64,000 bases of DNA from Streptococcus sp. LQJ-218 (GCF_003428885.1 NZ_QQRU01000002.1:1-64000); one strand, 5' to 3'. Numbered from the stretch's first letter, positions 41,656 to 52,142 are shown. Program-made: numbers and translations. The notes: generated from the sequence alone by a model not told the origin.

Positions 41656-41688
41656 AGTATACACATCCAACCTTAAAAAGAACTTAAA
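41656..41688 (-). promoter_or_regulatory. CiaR box and -10 of csRNA D
   Basis: On the minus strand a perfect TTTAAG-N5-TTTAAG (41672-41688) lies 10 nt upstream of TATACT (41656-41661). Confidence 0.88.
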
Positions 41689-41703
41689 ATTTCTCCTATT
41701 TTC

Positions 41704-43041
41704 TTAATTTTTAAAACTATGAATTGGTGCTGGGATTTGTCCTCCACGAGAGATGAAATCAAGAGATGAAGCCCCATTGACCTTCATAACTGGAGCTGTA
41801 CCAAGAAGACCACCAAACTCAATCATGTCACCTTCTTTTCCTTTTGGAATGATACGGACAGCCGTTGTTTTCATGTTAATGACACCAATTGCAGCTTCAT
41901 CTGCAATCATGGCCGCAATGGTTTCAGCAGGTGTATCCTCCGGAATGGCAATCATATCCAAACCAACAGAACAGATAGCCGTCATAGCTTCTAGTTTTTC
42001 CAAATTAAGAGAGCCATTTTGAACAGCAGCAATCATTCCTTCATCCTCTGAAACAGGGATAAAGGCACCAGACAAACCACCAACTTGGTTGCAGGCCATC
42101 ACTCCGCCCTTCTTAACTTGGTCGTTCAAGAGTGCCAAGGCAGCCGTCGTCCCGTGTGTTCCAACTGTTTCTAGCCCCATTTCCTCAAGGACACGTGCAA
42201 CAGAATCTCCAACCGCAGGAGTTGGCGCCAAACTCAAGTCCACAATACCAAACTCCACACCCAGTCTCTCACTGGCCATTTGACCAACCAATTGACCGAT
42301 ACGAGTGATTTTAAAGGCAGTCTTCTTAACTGTTTCGGCTACTACATCAAAGCTCTGCCCACGAACTTTTTCCAAGGCACGTTTCACCACACCAGGACCA
42401 GAAACTCCGACATTGATGATAACATCTGCCTCCCCAACACCATGGAAGGCACCCGCCATAAATGGATTGTCCTCAACAGCATTAGCAAATACAACCAACT
42501 TAGCTGCCCCCATATCAGATAGAGTTGCCGTTTCCTTGATAACTCGTCCTATATCTGCCACAGCCGTCATATTAATACCCGACTTGGTTGAGCCAATATT
42601 AACTGACGAGCAGACCTTGTCCGTTTCAGCCAAAGCGCGAGGAATAGAATTGATGAGAATCTCATCTCCCTTTTGATAACCTTTTTGTACCAAGGCAGAG
42701 AAACCACCAATAAAATCCACACCGATTTCTTTCGCAGCCCTATCAAGCGCTTTTGCCAGAATCACGTAGTCCGTCGCATCTGTCGCTGCCCCAATTAGAG
42801 AAATGGGAGTCACCGATACACGCTTATTAACAATTGGAATTCCCAACTCAGCTGCAATCTCATCGCCAACAGCTACTAAATTAGCTGCCTTGGTGGTAAT
42901 CTTTTGATAAATTTTCTCCGCAGCCCGATTGATATCTGGATCAATACAGTCTAATAGGGAAATCCCCATGGTAATAGTTCTGATATCAAAGTTCTGCTCC
43001 TCAATCATAGCGATGGTTTCAGTAACTTGTCTAATATCCAT
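41704..43041 (-). CDS. UPF0210 / DUF711 family protein (PFL-like)
   Basis: The 445-residue cytoplasmic protein belongs to the family annotated UPF0210, distantly related to glycyl-radical folds but without a glycyl-radical motif. Conserved blocks include [42 protein letters not shown] and [20 protein letters not shown]. The function is unknown. The ACT-domain gene always seems to travel with it, suggesting amino-acid-dependent regulation. I chose the ATG at 43041 because the in-frame GTG at 43047 lies within the GGAGGTG ribosome binding site. Confidence 0.92.
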   Translation of the reverse strand: MDIRQVTETIAMIEEQNFDIRTITMGISLLDCIDPDINRAAEKIYQKITTKAANLVAVGDEIAAELGIPIVNKRVSVTPISLIGAATDATDYVILAKALDRAAKEIGVDFIGGFSALVQKGYQKGDEILINSIPRALAETDKVCSSVNIGSTKSGINMTAVADIGRVIKETATLSDMGAAKLVVFANAVEDNPFMAGAFHGVGEADVIINVGVSGPGVVKRALEKVRGQSFDVVAETVKKTAFKITRIGQLVGQMASERLGVEFGIVDLSLAPTPAVGDSVARVLEEMGLETVGTHGTTAALALLNDQVKKGGVMACNQVGGLSGAFIPVSEDEGMIAAVQNGSLNLEKLEAMTAICSVGLDMIAIPEDTPAETIAAMIADEAAIGVINMKTTAVRIIPKGKEGDMIEFGGLLGTAPVMKVNGASSLDFISRGGQIPAPIHSFKN

Positions 43042-43050
43042 GTGCACCTC

Positions 43051-43317
43051 CTAGATATTATACATAGCTTCGAAAATCGCCGCACTCTGAAGATTGATTT
43101 TCACATTCAAAGTTTCCCCAAAAGCTTCAAATTCATTACGAAGATAGGTAAAGTCTTGCTTTTCATCGCTAGAGACGACAGCCATCATCGTGAAATATTC
43201 ATCCAAAACAGTTTGAGAGATATCATCGATATTCAAACCCAATTCTGCAATTTTACCAGAAACACCTGCAACAATTCCAGACTTATCTTTACCAACAACA
43301 GTTATAATCGCTTTCAT
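43051..43317 (-). CDS. ACT domain protein (UPF0237 type)
   Basis: The 88-residue protein is a single ACT domain of the UPF0237 family (MKAIITVVGKDKSGIVAGV, DDISQTVLDEYFTMMAVV), a small-molecule, usually amino-acid, binding fold. It is followed 9 nt later by the UPF0210 gene and probably regulates it. I chose the ATG at 43317, preceded by GGAG with a 7-nt spacer. Confidence 0.92.
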   Translation of the reverse strand: MKAIITVVGKDKSGIVAGVSGKIAELGLNIDDISQTVLDEYFTMMAVVSSDEKQDFTYLRNEFEAFGETLNVKINLQSAAIFEAMYNI

Positions 43318-43379
43318 AAGCAAACTCCAATTCTTCTTTTAATAGGAAACCTGAACATTAAACAGAATTCTTTTAAAAT

Positions 43380-43388
43380 AGTATAGCA
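43380..43388 (-). promoter_or_regulatory. Extended -10 promoter of the ACT-UPF0210 pair
   Basis: On the minus strand TGCTATACT gives an extended -10 (TGn plus TATACT at 43380-43385) about 63 nt before the ACT gene. The -35 region is weak, as is common with extended -10 promoters. Confidence 0.6.
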
Positions 43389-43405
43389 TAATTCTAATCA
43401 AAATA

Positions 43406-43465
43406 CTCAAAAACGCCTGCTTACGAAGTTGTTCTTAAGAAAAAAACAATTTCGTAAACAAGCGT
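43406..43465 (-). terminator. Terminator of the ribosomal protein operon
   Basis: On the minus strand a 21-nt imperfect stem (ACGCTTGTTTACGAAATTG with CAACTTCGTAAGCAGGCGT) is followed by TTTTTGAG. It lies downstream of rplQ and ends the S10-spc-alpha transcript. Confidence 0.8.
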
Positions 43466-43494
43466 CTACTATCCCAACTTATGATGAGTGTTCC

Positions 43495-43519
43495 CGCTAG
43501 GACCGAAATCCTAGCGGTA
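43495..43519 (-). other. Hairpin between rplQ and the operon terminator
   Basis: CGCTAGGA and TCCTAGCG form a perfect 8-bp stem with a short loop and no U-tract. It may protect the 3' end or slow polymerase ahead of the main terminator. Confidence 0.5.
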
Positions 43520-43581
43520 GACCAGAGCTAGACTAAGAGCACAAGACTCCATCATCATAACACTCAACAAAATTGATGATT

Positions 43582-43968
43582 TTATACTAATTCGATGATC
43601 GCCATTGGCGCTGCATCACCACGACGTGGTTCAGTTTTAAGGATACGAGTGTATCCACCGTTACGTTCAGCATAACGAGGTGCGATTTCTGAGAACAATT
43701 TTTGAAGCGCTGTAGTAGAAGTGTACTTATCAGTTGCTTCATCATAGTTTTCAGATGCGATTTCATTACGTACGAAAGCAGCTGCTTGACGACGTGCATG
43801 CAAATCACCACGTTTACCTAGAGTAATCATTTTTTCAACAGTTTTACGGATTTCTTTAGCACGAGCTTCAGTTGTCACGATTGATTCGTTGATCAAAAGG
43901 TCAGTTGTCAAATCGCGAAGCATTGCTTTACGCTGAGAGCTAGTGCGTCCTAGTTTACGGTAAGCCAT
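43582..43968 (-). CDS. rplQ: 50S ribosomal protein L17
   Basis: The 128-residue L17 starts [20 protein letters not shown] and contains [19 protein letters not shown]. It is the last gene of the long ribosomal operon, 11 nt after rpoA. It sits at the back of the peptide exit tunnel of the large subunit. Confidence 0.98.
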   Translation of the reverse strand: MAYRKLGRTSSQRKAMLRDLTTDLLINESIVTTEARAKEIRKTVEKMITLGKRGDLHARRQAAAFVRNEIASENYDEATDKYTSTTALQKLFSEIAPRYAERNGGYTRILKTEPRRGDAAPMAIIELV

Positions 43969-43979
43969 TTATTCCTCCT

Positions 43980-44915
43980 TTATTTATCTTTTAATCCAAG
44001 ACCCAAATCAATGAGTTTGAGTTTCACTTCTTCCAAACTCTTGCGTCCAAGATTTCGTACTTTCATCATCTCTGCTTCAGATTTTTCTGTCAAATCATGC
44101 ACAGTATTGATACCGGCACGTTTCAAACAGTTGTATGAACGCACAGACAAGTCCAGTTCCTCAATCGTACGATCCAAAATACGGTCGTCAGATTCAGTAT
44201 CAGCTTCTTTCATCACTTCAGTTGACTTAGCAATCTCAGTCAGATTTGTAAACAAATCAAGATGTTCTGTCAAAATACGTGCTGAAAGCCCTAAAGCATC
44301 TTCTGGAATAATTGTTCCATTTGTCAAGATTTCAAGGGTTAATTTGTCAAATCCATCATTGCTACCTACACGAGCAGGTTCCACTTGATAGTTGACTTTT
44401 GTAACTGGTGTATAAATAGAATCTACAGCAAGTGTTCCAACTGGTGCATTATCCTTTTTATTTTCATCAGCAGGTACATATCCACGACCACTATTAACAG
44501 TCATAGTCGCTTTTAGAGAAGAACCTTCACCGATTGTAAAGAGATAATGATCTGGATTTACAATTTCAATATCGCTATCTGTCAAAATGTCACCGGCTGT
44601 TACTTCAGCAGGACCTTCAACATCTAGTTCGATGATTTTTTCGTCTTCAACGTACGATTTCACTGCAATTCCTTTAATGTTCAGAATGATTTGCATCACG
44701 TCTTCACGAACACCTGGAACTGTGTCAAACTCATGTAACACACCATCAATATTGATAGATGTCACAGCTGCTCCTGGTAGAGAAGCTAGAAGTACACGAC
44801 GAAGAGAGTTACCAAGAGTTGTACCGTAGCCACGTTCAAGTGGTTCGATTACAAACTTGCCATAATCTTTATTTTCATCAATTTTTGTTATATTTGGTTT
44901 TTCAAACTCGATCAT
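43980..44915 (-). CDS. rpoA: DNA-directed RNA polymerase subunit alpha
   Basis: The 311-residue subunit dimerises to start RNA polymerase assembly and contacts UP elements and activators. The N-terminal domain has [22 protein letters not shown] (dimer interface), a flexible linker lies near 225-245, and the C-terminal domain has [16 protein letters not shown] and [13 protein letters not shown] (DNA-binding 265-type determinant). It lies between rpsK and rplQ in the alpha operon. Confidence 0.98.
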
Positions 44916-44957
44916 TTAGTTACTCCCTCTTAAACGAAAAGCAGTGTAATGCGATGA

Positions 44958-45341
44958 TTATACACGGCGACGTTTTGGAGGACGAGCACCATTGTGTGGC
45001 ACTGGAGTCACATCACGAATTGCTGTTACTTCAAGACCAGCGGCAGCAAGCGCACGAATAGCTGACTCACGACCAGAACCTGGACCTTTTACAGTAACTT
45101 CAACTGATTTAAGACCGTGTTCTTGTGCAGATTTAGCAGCAGCTTCAGAAGCCATTTGAGCAGCGAATGGTGTAGATTTACGAGAACCTTTGAAACCAAG
45201 AGCACCAGCTGATGACCAAGCAATTGCATTACCATGCACATCAGTAATCATAACAATAGTGTTATTAAATGTAGCGTGAATATGAGCAATACCAGATTCG
45301 ATATTCTTTTTCACACGACGTTTACGTGTTGGTTTAGCCAA
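44958..45341 (-). CDS. rpsK: 30S ribosomal protein S11
   Basis: The 127-residue S11 shows [15 protein letters not shown] and the C-terminal [16 protein letters not shown]. It is a platform protein of the small subunit, located between rpsM and rpoA. Confidence 0.98.
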
Positions 45342-45358
45342 GACTTTTACCTCCTATA

Positions 45359-45724
45359 TTATTTTTTCTTACCAGCAATCGCAACAGCTTTACCTTTACG
45401 AGTGCGAGCGTTGTTTTTAGTGTTTTGTCCACGGACAGGAAGTCCACGACGGTGACGGATACCACGGTATGAACCGATTTCCATCAAACGTTTGATGTTC
45501 AAGTTTACTTCACGACGAAGGTCACCTTCAACTTTGATTGCATCCACTTCACGACGGATAGCATCTTCTTGATCTGATGTAAGATCACGTACACGAACAT
45601 CTTCTGAGATTCCAGCAGCAGCCAAAATTTTCTTAGATGTTGCAAGTCCGATACCATAAACATAAGTCAATGAGATTACTACACGTTTGTCATTTGGAAT
45701 GTCAACTCCAGCAATACGAGCCAT
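45359..45724 (-). CDS. rpsM: 30S ribosomal protein S13
   Basis: The 121-residue S13 starts [19 protein letters not shown] and has the basic tail [18 protein letters not shown]. It is a head protein that contacts the P-site tRNA and the large subunit. It follows rpmJ by about 17 nt. Confidence 0.98.
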
Positions 45725-45741
45725 GTTTTCTCCTTTCTATC

Positions 45742-45858
45742 TTATCCTTGACGTTGTTTGTGTTTTGGATTTGCTGGGCAAATTACCATAACACGACCAT
45801 TACGACGAATAACTTTACAGTATTCGCAAATTGGTTTGACCGATGGTCTTACTTTCAT
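45742..45858 (-). CDS. rpmJ: 50S ribosomal protein L36
   Basis: The 38-residue protein [19 protein letters not shown]... lies in the gap between infA and rpsM. It has the zinc-binding C+ form (Cys11, Cys14, Cys27 and His32). It was read directly from the minus strand. Confidence 0.96.
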
Positions 45859-45882
45859 TTCTTATCCCTCCAAGTTTTTCGA

Positions 45883-46101
45883 TTATTTAAAGCGGTAAGT
45901 GATACGTCCACGTGTCAAGTCATATGGACTCATTTCGACAGTAACACGATCTCCCGCTAAAATACGAATATAGTTTTTACGAATTTTACCAGAAACTGTT
46001 GCTAAAATCTGATGTCCATTTTCAAGTTCAACCGTAAACATTGCATTCGGCATTGTATCAACTACTTTGCCTTCAACTTCAATCACATCGTCTTTTGCCA
46101 C
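45883..46101 (-). CDS. infA: Translation initiation factor IF-1
   Basis: The 72-residue OB-fold protein [20 protein letters not shown]... blocks the ribosomal A site during initiation. I set the start at the GTG at 46101, preceded by GGAGG with a 9-nt spacer. The longer in-frame ATG adds an 18-residue extension unlike any IF-1. Confidence 0.95.
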   Translation of the reverse strand: MAKDDVIEVEGKVVDTMPNAMFTVELENGHQILATVSGKIRKNYIRILAGDRVTVEMSPYDLTRGRITYRFK

Positions 46102-46217
46102 GCAAAAGCACCTCCATAAATTTCGATTCGATGCCTCTAGACACAGAGACAACAATTATAAGTCAGACTATCTCAGTATAACATTTGTAGCGGATTTTTG
46201 CAAGTGTGAAAAACGCT

Positions 46218-46856
46218 TTATTTCAAATTTGTCAATACTTTTTCGATATCTGAGAAGACATCATTGATATCTTGATTACCTTCGATGTCATGAACCAAAC
46301 CTTTAGCACGGTAGTGAGCAATGATTGGTTCTCCTTGAGCAATATTGACATCCAAACGACGTTTTACTGTTTCAGGCTTATCATCTTCACGTTGGTAGTA
46401 ATCTTCTTCTTTATAGTCAACTGGTGGGTTAAAGACCTTGTGGAAAGTTTCTCCAGTTACGCGGTGGATGATACGGCCACTCAAACGTTCCAAGAGGCTG
46501 TCTGGATTCACTTCAATGTTGATAACACCTTCTAGCTCAATACCAAGTTCAGCCAATGTTTTGTCTAAGGCATGAGCTTGTTCAATTGTACGTGGGTACC
46601 CATCCAATAAGAATCCTGTTTCTTTAATATCATCTTGTGAAAGACGTTCTTTTACGATTCCATTTGTAACTTCGTCAGGAACCAATTCACCCTTGTCAAT
46701 ATATGACTTAGCAAGAACACCCATTTCAGTTTGATTTGCCATAGCAGCGCGGAACATATCACCTGTTGAGATATGTGCAACATGGAATTGTTCTACGATT
46801 TTTGCTGCTTGAGTTCCCTTACCTGCACCAGGTAAGCCCATAATCAAAAGATTCAT
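46218..46856 (-). CDS. adk: Adenylate kinase
   Basis: It interconverts ATP, AMP and ADP. The 212-residue protein has the P-loop [12 protein letters not shown] (7-18), NMP-binding region, DGYPRT, and a lid domain [19 protein letters not shown] with no zinc cysteines, as in streptococci. It is placed between secY and infA as in most Firmicutes. Confidence 0.98.
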
Positions 46857-46929
46857 GATTTGATCTCCTTATTTTATTTTTAAATAGAAGCAAAAAATCT
46901 TTTCACTCCTATTTAAAAACAAAATAGAA

Positions 46930-47001
46930 GAGGGGAGACTGAACTCTCACCAATGTTAGAGTTAAACCTCCACTCCCTCAGCATTTACTGATTCAGTAAA
47001 T
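46930..47001 (-). other. Structured spacer between secY and adk
   Basis: ATTTACTGA-T-TCAGTAAAT (46983-47001) is a perfect 9-bp-arm inverted repeat just after the secY stop. A second fold pairs GAGGGAG with CTCCCCTC and AACTCT with AGAGTT. No U-tract follows, so readthrough into adk is expected. Confidence 0.55.
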
Positions 47002-47005
47002 ACTT

Positions 47006-48316
47006 TTATTCTGTTCTGTCCATAAAACCAACATACTTACGTTTCAATAGGTAACCTTCCAATTGTTTGATTCCCTCAATACCTGTAGAGATGATGATCA
47101 AAAGACTAGTTCCTCCAAAAGCAACTGCTTCTGAAAGTCCGAAAACATCTTTTGCTACGATTGGTAAAATAGAAATCACACCAAGGAAGAGAGAACCAAC
47201 AGTTGCAAGACGACGAAGAAGTTTAGACATATATTCTTCTGTGCCTTTACCAGGACGAACTCCGTGGATATAGGCACCGCTCTTTTGTAGGTTTTCTGCC
47301 GCTTTTTCAGGATTAATCTGTACAAACGTATAGAAGAATGTAAAGAGAATAATCAACAAAGCATACATGGCAATACCAGTTGGTGAAGTTGTTGCCAGCA
47401 TTTCTTGTGCTGTTCTTACCCAAGCCCAATCATGACCTGTAGCGCTCAAAAACTGAAGAATAGCCGCAGGCGCTGCCGTAATCGAACTGGCAAAGATAAC
47501 AGGGATAACTCCAGCAGGGTTTACCTTCAAAGGAAGGTAAGAGCTAGATGGAGCACCTTGTGCAACCTTAGTATATTGGATTGGAATTTTGTATTCTGCT
47601 TGTTGAACATAAGTTGTAAAATAAATGATCAACAAGACAGTAATCATCAAAATAATTACGAAAATAATAGATGAGTTGATACGGCTACTTGGGACGTTCA
47701 CAAAGTAGTCAACATAGATGCCTTGAATCATCTCTGGAATTGAGGCAACAATCCCGGCAAAGATAATCATAGAAACACCATTTCCGTATCCCTTATCTGT
47801 AATTTGCTCACCCAACCAAGTCACAATCATACTACCAGCTGTTAAGATGATACCAATCATGATAAAGACTTGTGGAGTAAGAGCTGTTTTCAACAATTGA
47901 GCTCCAGCCAAAGTATTAAAACCAGCTGTAATCCCGATAGATTGCACAAAAGCGAGAACTAGAGCAATATAACGAGTAGCTTGATTTAATTTTCTTCGGC
48001 CTACTTCCCCTTGTTTACCCCACTCTACAAACTTGGGTAAAATATCCATTTGCAAGAGTTGGACTACGATAGAGGCCGTAATGTAGGGACTAACACCAAG
48101 AGCAAAAACTGAGAAGTTTTTCATGGCATTCCCTGACACCAAGCTCAACATGTTTAAGAAGGATAATCCACTTAAAGCATTCAAGCTATTGGCATTCACA
48201 CCAGGAACTGTAATGCTAGTTCCGATACGAAAGACCAAAATGATAAAAATTGTGAATAAAATTTTTGATCGAACCTGCTTAACTTTAAGAGCTTCTCTTA
48301 ATAATTTAAAAAACAT
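47006..48316 (-). CDS. secY: Protein translocase subunit SecY
   Basis: The 436-residue protein is the channel of the Sec translocon, with ten membrane helices. It starts MFFKLLREALKVKQVRSKI. Conserved features include GISITAGFNTLAG-like loops, the plug region near residues 60-75 and the C-terminal cytoplasmic RRLATVGSLFLG segment. It lies 12 nt after rplO. Confidence 0.98.
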   Translation of the reverse strand: MFFKLLREALKVKQVRSKILFTIFIILVFRIGTSITVPGVNANSLNALSGLSFLNMLSLVSGNAMKNFSVFALGVSPYITASIVVQLLQMDILPKFVEWGKQGEVGRRKLNQATRYIALVLAFVQSIGITAGFNTLAGAQLLKTALTPQVFIMIGIILTAGSMIVTWLGEQITDKGYGNGVSMIIFAGIVASIPEMIQGIYVDYFVNVPSSRINSSIIFVIILMITVLLIIYFTTYVQQAEYKIPIQYTKVAQGAPSSSYLPLKVNPAGVIPVIFASSITAAPAAILQFLSATGHDWAWVRTAQEMLATTSPTGIAMYALLIILFTFFYTFVQINPEKAAENLQKSGAYIHGVRPGKGTEEYMSKLLRRLATVGSLFLGVISILPIVAKDVFGLSEAVAFGGTSLLIIISTGIEGIKQLEGYLLKRKYVGFMDRTE

Positions 48317-48328
48317 AGGTCACCTCTC

Positions 48329-48769
48329 TTAGATGACTTCTACTGAACCACCTTTAGCAGTGATAGCTTCTTCAGCTGATTTAGAGAATTTAGCTGCTTT
48401 CACAGTCAATTTCTTAGTCAACTCACCGTTACCAAGAATTTTAATACCTGATTTTTCAGCTTTAACAATTCCTGCTTCGATAAGAACAACTGGAGTAACT
48501 TCAGCACCATCTTCAAAGACGTTCAATTGGTCAAGGTTCACAATTGCGTATTCTTTAGCGTTGATGTTAGTGAATCCACGTTTTGGAAGACGACGGAACA
48601 ATGGAGTTTGTCCACCTTCAAAACCAAGGCGAACTCCGCCACCGCTACGAGCTTTTTGACCTTTTTGTCCACGACCAGATGTTTTACCGTTACCTGATGA
48701 AGTACCACGACCAACGCGATTACGTACTTTACGAGAACCTTCTGCAGGTTTCAATTCATGAAGTTTCAT
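48329..48769 (-). CDS. rplO: 50S ribosomal protein L15
   Basis: The 146-residue L15 starts [20 protein letters not shown], has a Gly/Arg/Lys-rich N-terminal extension and [19 protein letters not shown] structured spacer of about 140 nt separates it from rpmD. Confidence 0.98.
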   Translation of the reverse strand: MKLHELKPAEGSRKVRNRVGRGTSSGNGKTSGRGQKGQKARSGGGVRLGFEGGQTPLFRRLPKRGFTNINAKEYAIVNLDQLNVFEDGAEVTPVVLIEAGIVKAEKSGIKILGNGELTKKLTVKAAKFSKSAEEAITAKGGSVEVI

Positions 48770-48850
48770 TTTAATTTTCTCCTCTTTTGTAAAATGCTAG
48801 CGCCGATAAGGGAGAAAAGGTTGTCTCCCCCATCAACTCGCCTATACGAC

Positions 48851-48908
48851 GTCATCATAGATGACTATATCTAGTTTTAGGGGATGGTATAGTGCACATC
48901 CCCTAAAA
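48851..48908 (-). other. Two perfect hairpins between rpmD and rplO
   Basis: TTTTAGGGGATG (48875-48886) pairs perfectly with CATCCCCTAAAA (48897-48908) around a 10-nt loop. GTCATC-ATA-GATGAC (48851-48865) forms a second hairpin. No T-run follows on the minus strand. Confidence 0.65.
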
Positions 48909-48913
48909 ATTTA

Positions 48914-49096
48914 TTAGTTTACTTCTTCAACTGTTACCAAGTGAGATACTGCAGTGATCATACCACGGATAGCAGCGTTATCTTCTTTAATAACAGAGCT
49001 GTTCAATTTGCCAAGTCCAAGTGCTACAACAGTTTTGCGTTGTGATGGAATGCGTCCGATTGGAGACTTAGTCAAAGTAATTTTAATTTGAGCCAT
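48914..49096 (-). CDS. rpmD: 50S ribosomal protein L30
   Basis: The 60-residue L30, [21 protein letters not shown]..., has its start at 49096 and a GGGG-type ribosome binding site. The longer in-frame ATG adds an unrelated 18-residue hydrophobic extension. It follows rpsE by 13 nt. Confidence 0.96.
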   Translation of the reverse strand: MAQIKITLTKSPIGRIPSQRKTVVALGLGKLNSSVIKEDNAAIRGMITAVSHLVTVEEVN

Positions 49097-49109
49097 TTTA
49101 TCCCCTTTC

Positions 49110-49604
49110 TTATGCCAAATTAGAAACTGAAATACCACGAAGGGCAGCAACTTCTTCAGCGCGTTTCAATTGTTTCAAACCTTCAACAGTTGCACGAACA
49201 ATGTTGATTGGAGTGTTAGAACCAAGTGATTTAGATGTAATATCTGCTACACCTGCCAATTCCACAACGGCACGAACTGCACCACCAGCGGCAACTCCAG
49301 AACCTTCTACAGCAGGTTTCAACAATACTTTAGCTCCACCGAATTCTGAAAGAACTTCGTGTGGGATAGTTGTTCCAACCATAGGAACTTCGATCAAGTT
49401 TTTCTTAGCATCATCTACTGCTTTACGGATTGCTTCTGGAACTTCTTGAGCTTTACCAGTACCAAATCCTACGCGACCGTTGTGGTCACCAACAACAACA
49501 AGAGCTGCGAAACGAAGACGACGTCCACCTTTAACAACTTTTGTAACACGGTTGACAGCAACTACGCGTTCTTCAAATTCAACTGCATTGTCTTTAAATG
49601 CCAT
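49110..49604 (-). CDS. rpsE: 30S ribosomal protein S5
   Basis: The 164-residue S5 has the N-terminal double-stranded RNA-binding fold ([30 protein letters not shown]) and [20 protein letters not shown]. It helps translational fidelity and mRNA unwinding; spectinomycin resistance maps to its early loop. Confidence 0.98.
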   Translation of the reverse strand: MAFKDNAVEFEERVVAVNRVTKVVKGGRRLRFAALVVVGDHNGRVGFGTGKAQEVPEAIRKAVDDAKKNLIEVPMVGTTIPHEVLSEFGGAKVLLKPAVEGSGVAAGGAVRAVVELAGVADITSKSLGSNTPINIVRATVEGLKQLKRAEEVAALRGISVSNLA

Positions 49605-49621
49605 TTTCTAGTGTCCTCCTA

Positions 49622-49978
49622 TTAGAATTTCAATCCGTTCTCACGAGCTGCATCAGCCAAAGCTTTCACACGTCCGTGATATAGATATCCACCGCGGTCG
49701 AACACCACTTCTGAAATACCTTTAGCGTTTGCACGTTCTGCAACGAGTTTACCGACAGCAACGGCTTGTTCAGTTTTAGTTCCTTTTGAAACTTCTTTAT
49801 CAAGAGTTGAAGCACTTGCGAGCGTTACACCCGCTACGTCATCAATCACTTGAGCGTAGATGCCTATATTAGAACGGAATATGTTCAAACGTGGGCGATC
49901 AGCAGTTCCAGAGAGTTTTCCGCGAACGCGACGGTGGCGTTTTTGGCGGAGTTTGTTTTTATCTGGTTTTGAAATCAC
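49622..49978 (-). CDS. rplR: 50S ribosomal protein L18
   Basis: The 118-residue 5S rRNA-binding protein starts at the GTG at 49978 ([19 protein letters not shown]), preceded by GAGGTG. The in-frame ATG 13 codons upstream precedes that ribosome binding site and is unlikely. It ends [20 protein letters not shown]... Confidence 0.95.
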   Translation of the reverse strand: MISKPDKNKLRQKRHRRVRGKLSGTADRPRLNIFRSNIGIYAQVIDDVAGVTLASASTLDKEVSKGTKTEQAVAVGKLVAERANAKGISEVVFDRGGYLYHGRVKALADAARENGLKF

Positions 49979-50061
49979 AGTTTTCACCTCTTTAGTTTTA
50001 AATCGTGTGCTATGCACAAAGTTGGAAAATAGGTTGGTGGTTGAGAATCAACCACTCAACA

Positions 50062-50598
50062 TTATTTACCTGTTTTACCTTCTTTACGGCGAACGAATTC
50101 ACCAACGTAACGGATACCTTTACCTTTATATGGTTCTGGTGAACGAAGGCTACGTACGTAAGCAGCTGTTTGACCAACTACTTCTTTTGAAATTCCACTA
50201 ACAACGATTGTTGTTGGGTTTGGAAGTTCAAAAGTAATTCCTTCTGGAGCTTCAACTTCGTCTGGATGTGATTTACCAACAGCCAAAACAAGTTTAGATC
50301 CTTGAAGTTGTGCACGGTAACCAACCCCGCGCATTTCAAGTTCTTTCTTGAATCCTTCTGATACACCAATAACCATGTTGTTCAAAAGGGCACGAGTAGT
50401 CCCATGGATAGTTTTCATTTCTTTTGAATCGTTTGGACGGTGAAGAGTTACTTCAGTACCTTCCACACGGATTTCAATATTTTTTGAGAACTCACGAGTA
50501 AGTTCTCCTTTAGGTCCTTTTACAGTTACAACGTTGTCATTGTTAGTGAGTTCAACACCAGCAGGCAACACGATAACTTTATTACCAATACGTGACAT
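50062..50598 (-). CDS. rplF: 50S ribosomal protein L6
   Basis: The 178-residue L6 starts [16 protein letters not shown] and ends with the conserved signature [22 protein letters not shown]. It sits near the sarcin-ricin loop. A structured spacer of about 187 nt precedes it. Confidence 0.98.
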   Translation of the reverse strand: MSRIGNKVIVLPAGVELTNNDNVVTVKGPKGELTREFSKNIEIRVEGTEVTLHRPNDSKEMKTIHGTTRALLNNMVIGVSEGFKKELEMRGVGYRAQLQGSKLVLAVGKSHPDEVEAPEGITFELPNPTTIVVSGISKEVVGQTAAYVRSLRSPEPYKGKGIRYVGEFVRRKEGKTGK

Positions 50599-50629
50599 GT
50601 TTATTTTCTCCTGTTAAATTGTCAGGCCA

Positions 50630-50785
50630 GAACGGCCAGTTTTCACGGGGTTCAATCGATTTCTCGATTTAAAGGAACATTTAGGTTTCAATTTCAAAGT
50701 GAATCTAGGCATCGTCTCGCAGGCATAACTTTGGGTTAGGCAAGAGACGATAACGAAGAGTCACAAAGAAATTGGGAGCTAAATA
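50630..50785 (-). other. Structured spacer between rpsH and rplF
   Basis: ATCGTCTC (50713-50720) and GAGACGAT (50746-50753) form a perfect 8-bp stem with a 25-nt loop. Near the rplF end GGCC-GTTCT-GGCC forms another short hairpin. I see no gene in this 187-nt gap. Confidence 0.5.
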
Positions 50786-51184
50786 TTACCAAACGTAAGC
50801 GATAACCTCACCACCAACATTCTTTTGGCGAGCTTCTTTATCAGTAAGCAAACCTTCAGATGTTGAAAGGATAGCAATTCCAAGACCGTTAAGTACTTTT
50901 GGAAGATCTTCACGTTTTTTGTAAACACGAAGTCCTGGTTTAGAAACGCGTTTCAAGTTAGTGATAACTCGTTCACCGTTTGCTCCGTATTTAAGAAATA
51001 CACGGATGATGCCTTGTTTATCATCTTCGATGATTTCTACGTTCTTAACAAAACCTTCGCGTTTAAGGATTTCAGCAATCCCTTTTTTGATGTTTGATGC
51101 AGGTACTTCAAGTACTTCGTGTTTAGCTTGGTTAGCATTACGAATACGAGTTAGGAAGTCTGCGATTGGGTCAGTCATAACCAT
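50786..51184 (-). CDS. rpsH: 30S ribosomal protein S8
   Basis: The 132-residue S8, [23 protein letters not shown]..., has the C-terminal [26 protein letters not shown] signature region. It binds the central domain of 16S rRNA. In E. coli it also represses the spc operon; whether it does so here is unknown. Confidence 0.98.
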   Translation of the reverse strand: MVMTDPIADFLTRIRNANQAKHEVLEVPASNIKKGIAEILKREGFVKNVEIIEDDKQGIIRVFLKYGANGERVITNLKRVSKPGLRVYKKREDLPKVLNGLGIAILSTSEGLLTDKEARQKNVGGEVIAYVW

Positions 51185-51204
51185 TTTATTTTTCTCCTCT
51201 TACT

Positions 51205-51396
51205 AGTAGTTTGCAAGTTGCACTTGCTAGTTAATGATTGAGCTGGGCTCAGATAGTATTGACACATTCAAACAAGATAATCTCATTTGAACACGAGCTA
51301 CAACCTGGGCAAAAAAGATAGATTTGTCTTGGAGCATCGCTCCTGCACCAAATCTCCTATTTTTGCTGGGGTTGTTACGCTCTTTGTATCATGATA
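51205..51396 (-). other. Structured spacer between rpsN and rpsH
   Basis: On the minus strand a long imperfect stem pairs CAACC..AGCAAAAATAG.AGATTTG with CAAATCTATCTTTTTTGC..GGTTG. TTCAAA/TTTGAA and GCAAGT-GCA-ACTTGC form further hairpins. No ORF and no terminator T-run are present in this 212-nt gap. Confidence 0.55.
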
Positions 51397-51582
51397 TTAC
51401 CAAGATGCTTTTGTTACACCAGGGATTTTTCCTTTGTAAGCTAATTCACGGAAGCAAATACGGCAAAGTTTGAATTTGCGGTAAACTGAATGTGGACGAC
51501 CACATCTTTCACAACGAGTATAAGCTTGAGTAGAGAACTTCGCTGGACGTTTGTTCTTAGCAATCATTGATTTTTTAGCCAT
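51397..51582 (-). CDS. rpsN: 30S ribosomal protein S14, zinc-binding type
   Basis: The 61-residue type Z S14 has [21 protein letters not shown], the four-cysteine zinc ribbon. The zinc-free paralogue, if any, is elsewhere. The ATG follows GGAGG. Confidence 0.97.
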   Translation of the reverse strand: MAKKSMIAKNKRPAKFSTQAYTRCERCGRPHSVYRKFKLCRICFRELAYKGKIPGVTKASW

Positions 51583-51599
51583 TAAATTTACCTCCTATA

Positions 51600-52142
51600 T
51601 TATTTTGCAAAAGGCATTCCAAGCCCTGTAAGCAATGCACGTGACTCTTCGTCAGTGTTAGCAGTTGTTACGATAACGATGTCAAGACCACGAGTTTTGT
51701 CAACGTCATCGAAGTTGATTTCTGGGAAAATCAATTGTTCTTTCACACCAAGTGTGTAGTTTCCGCGTCCATCAAATGATTTTGTTGGAACACCATGGAA
51801 GTCACGTACACGTGGAAGTGAAACTGAAACCAATTTATCCAAGAATTCGTACATACGTTCACCACGAAGGGTAACTTTTGCACCGATCGCAACACCTTCA
51901 CGAAGACGGAAGCCGGCGATTGATTTTTTAGCTTTAGTGATAAGTGGTTTTTGACCTGAGATAAGTGCCAATTCTTCAGCAGCTTTTTCAAGGCTTTTAG
52001 CGTTTGATACAGCTTCACCAACACCCATGTTCAAAACGATCTTATCTACTTTAGGCACAGCCATCACTGATGAGTAGTTGAATTGTTCTGTCAAAGAAGG
52101 AACTACTTCATTAAGATATTTTTCTTTTAAACGATTTGCCAT
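51600..52142 (-). CDS. rplE: 50S ribosomal protein L5
   Basis: The 180-residue 5S rRNA-binding protein has [32 protein letters not shown] and [10 protein letters not shown]. It lies 17 nt upstream of rpsN. Confidence 0.98.
   Translation of the reverse strand: MANRLKEKYLNEVVPSLTEQFNYSSVMAVPKVDKIVLNMGVGEAVSNAKSLEKAAEELALISGQKPLITKAKKSIAGFRLREGVAIGAKVTLRGERMYEFLDKLVSVSLPRVRDFHGVPTKSFDGRGNYTLGVKEQLIFPEINFDDVDKTRGLDIVIVTTANTDEESRALLTGLGMPFAK

Noticed and set aside
45883..46155. Longer 90-codon version of infA
   Set aside because: The extra 18 N-terminal residues are unlike IF-1, and a GGAGG site directly precedes the internal GTG.
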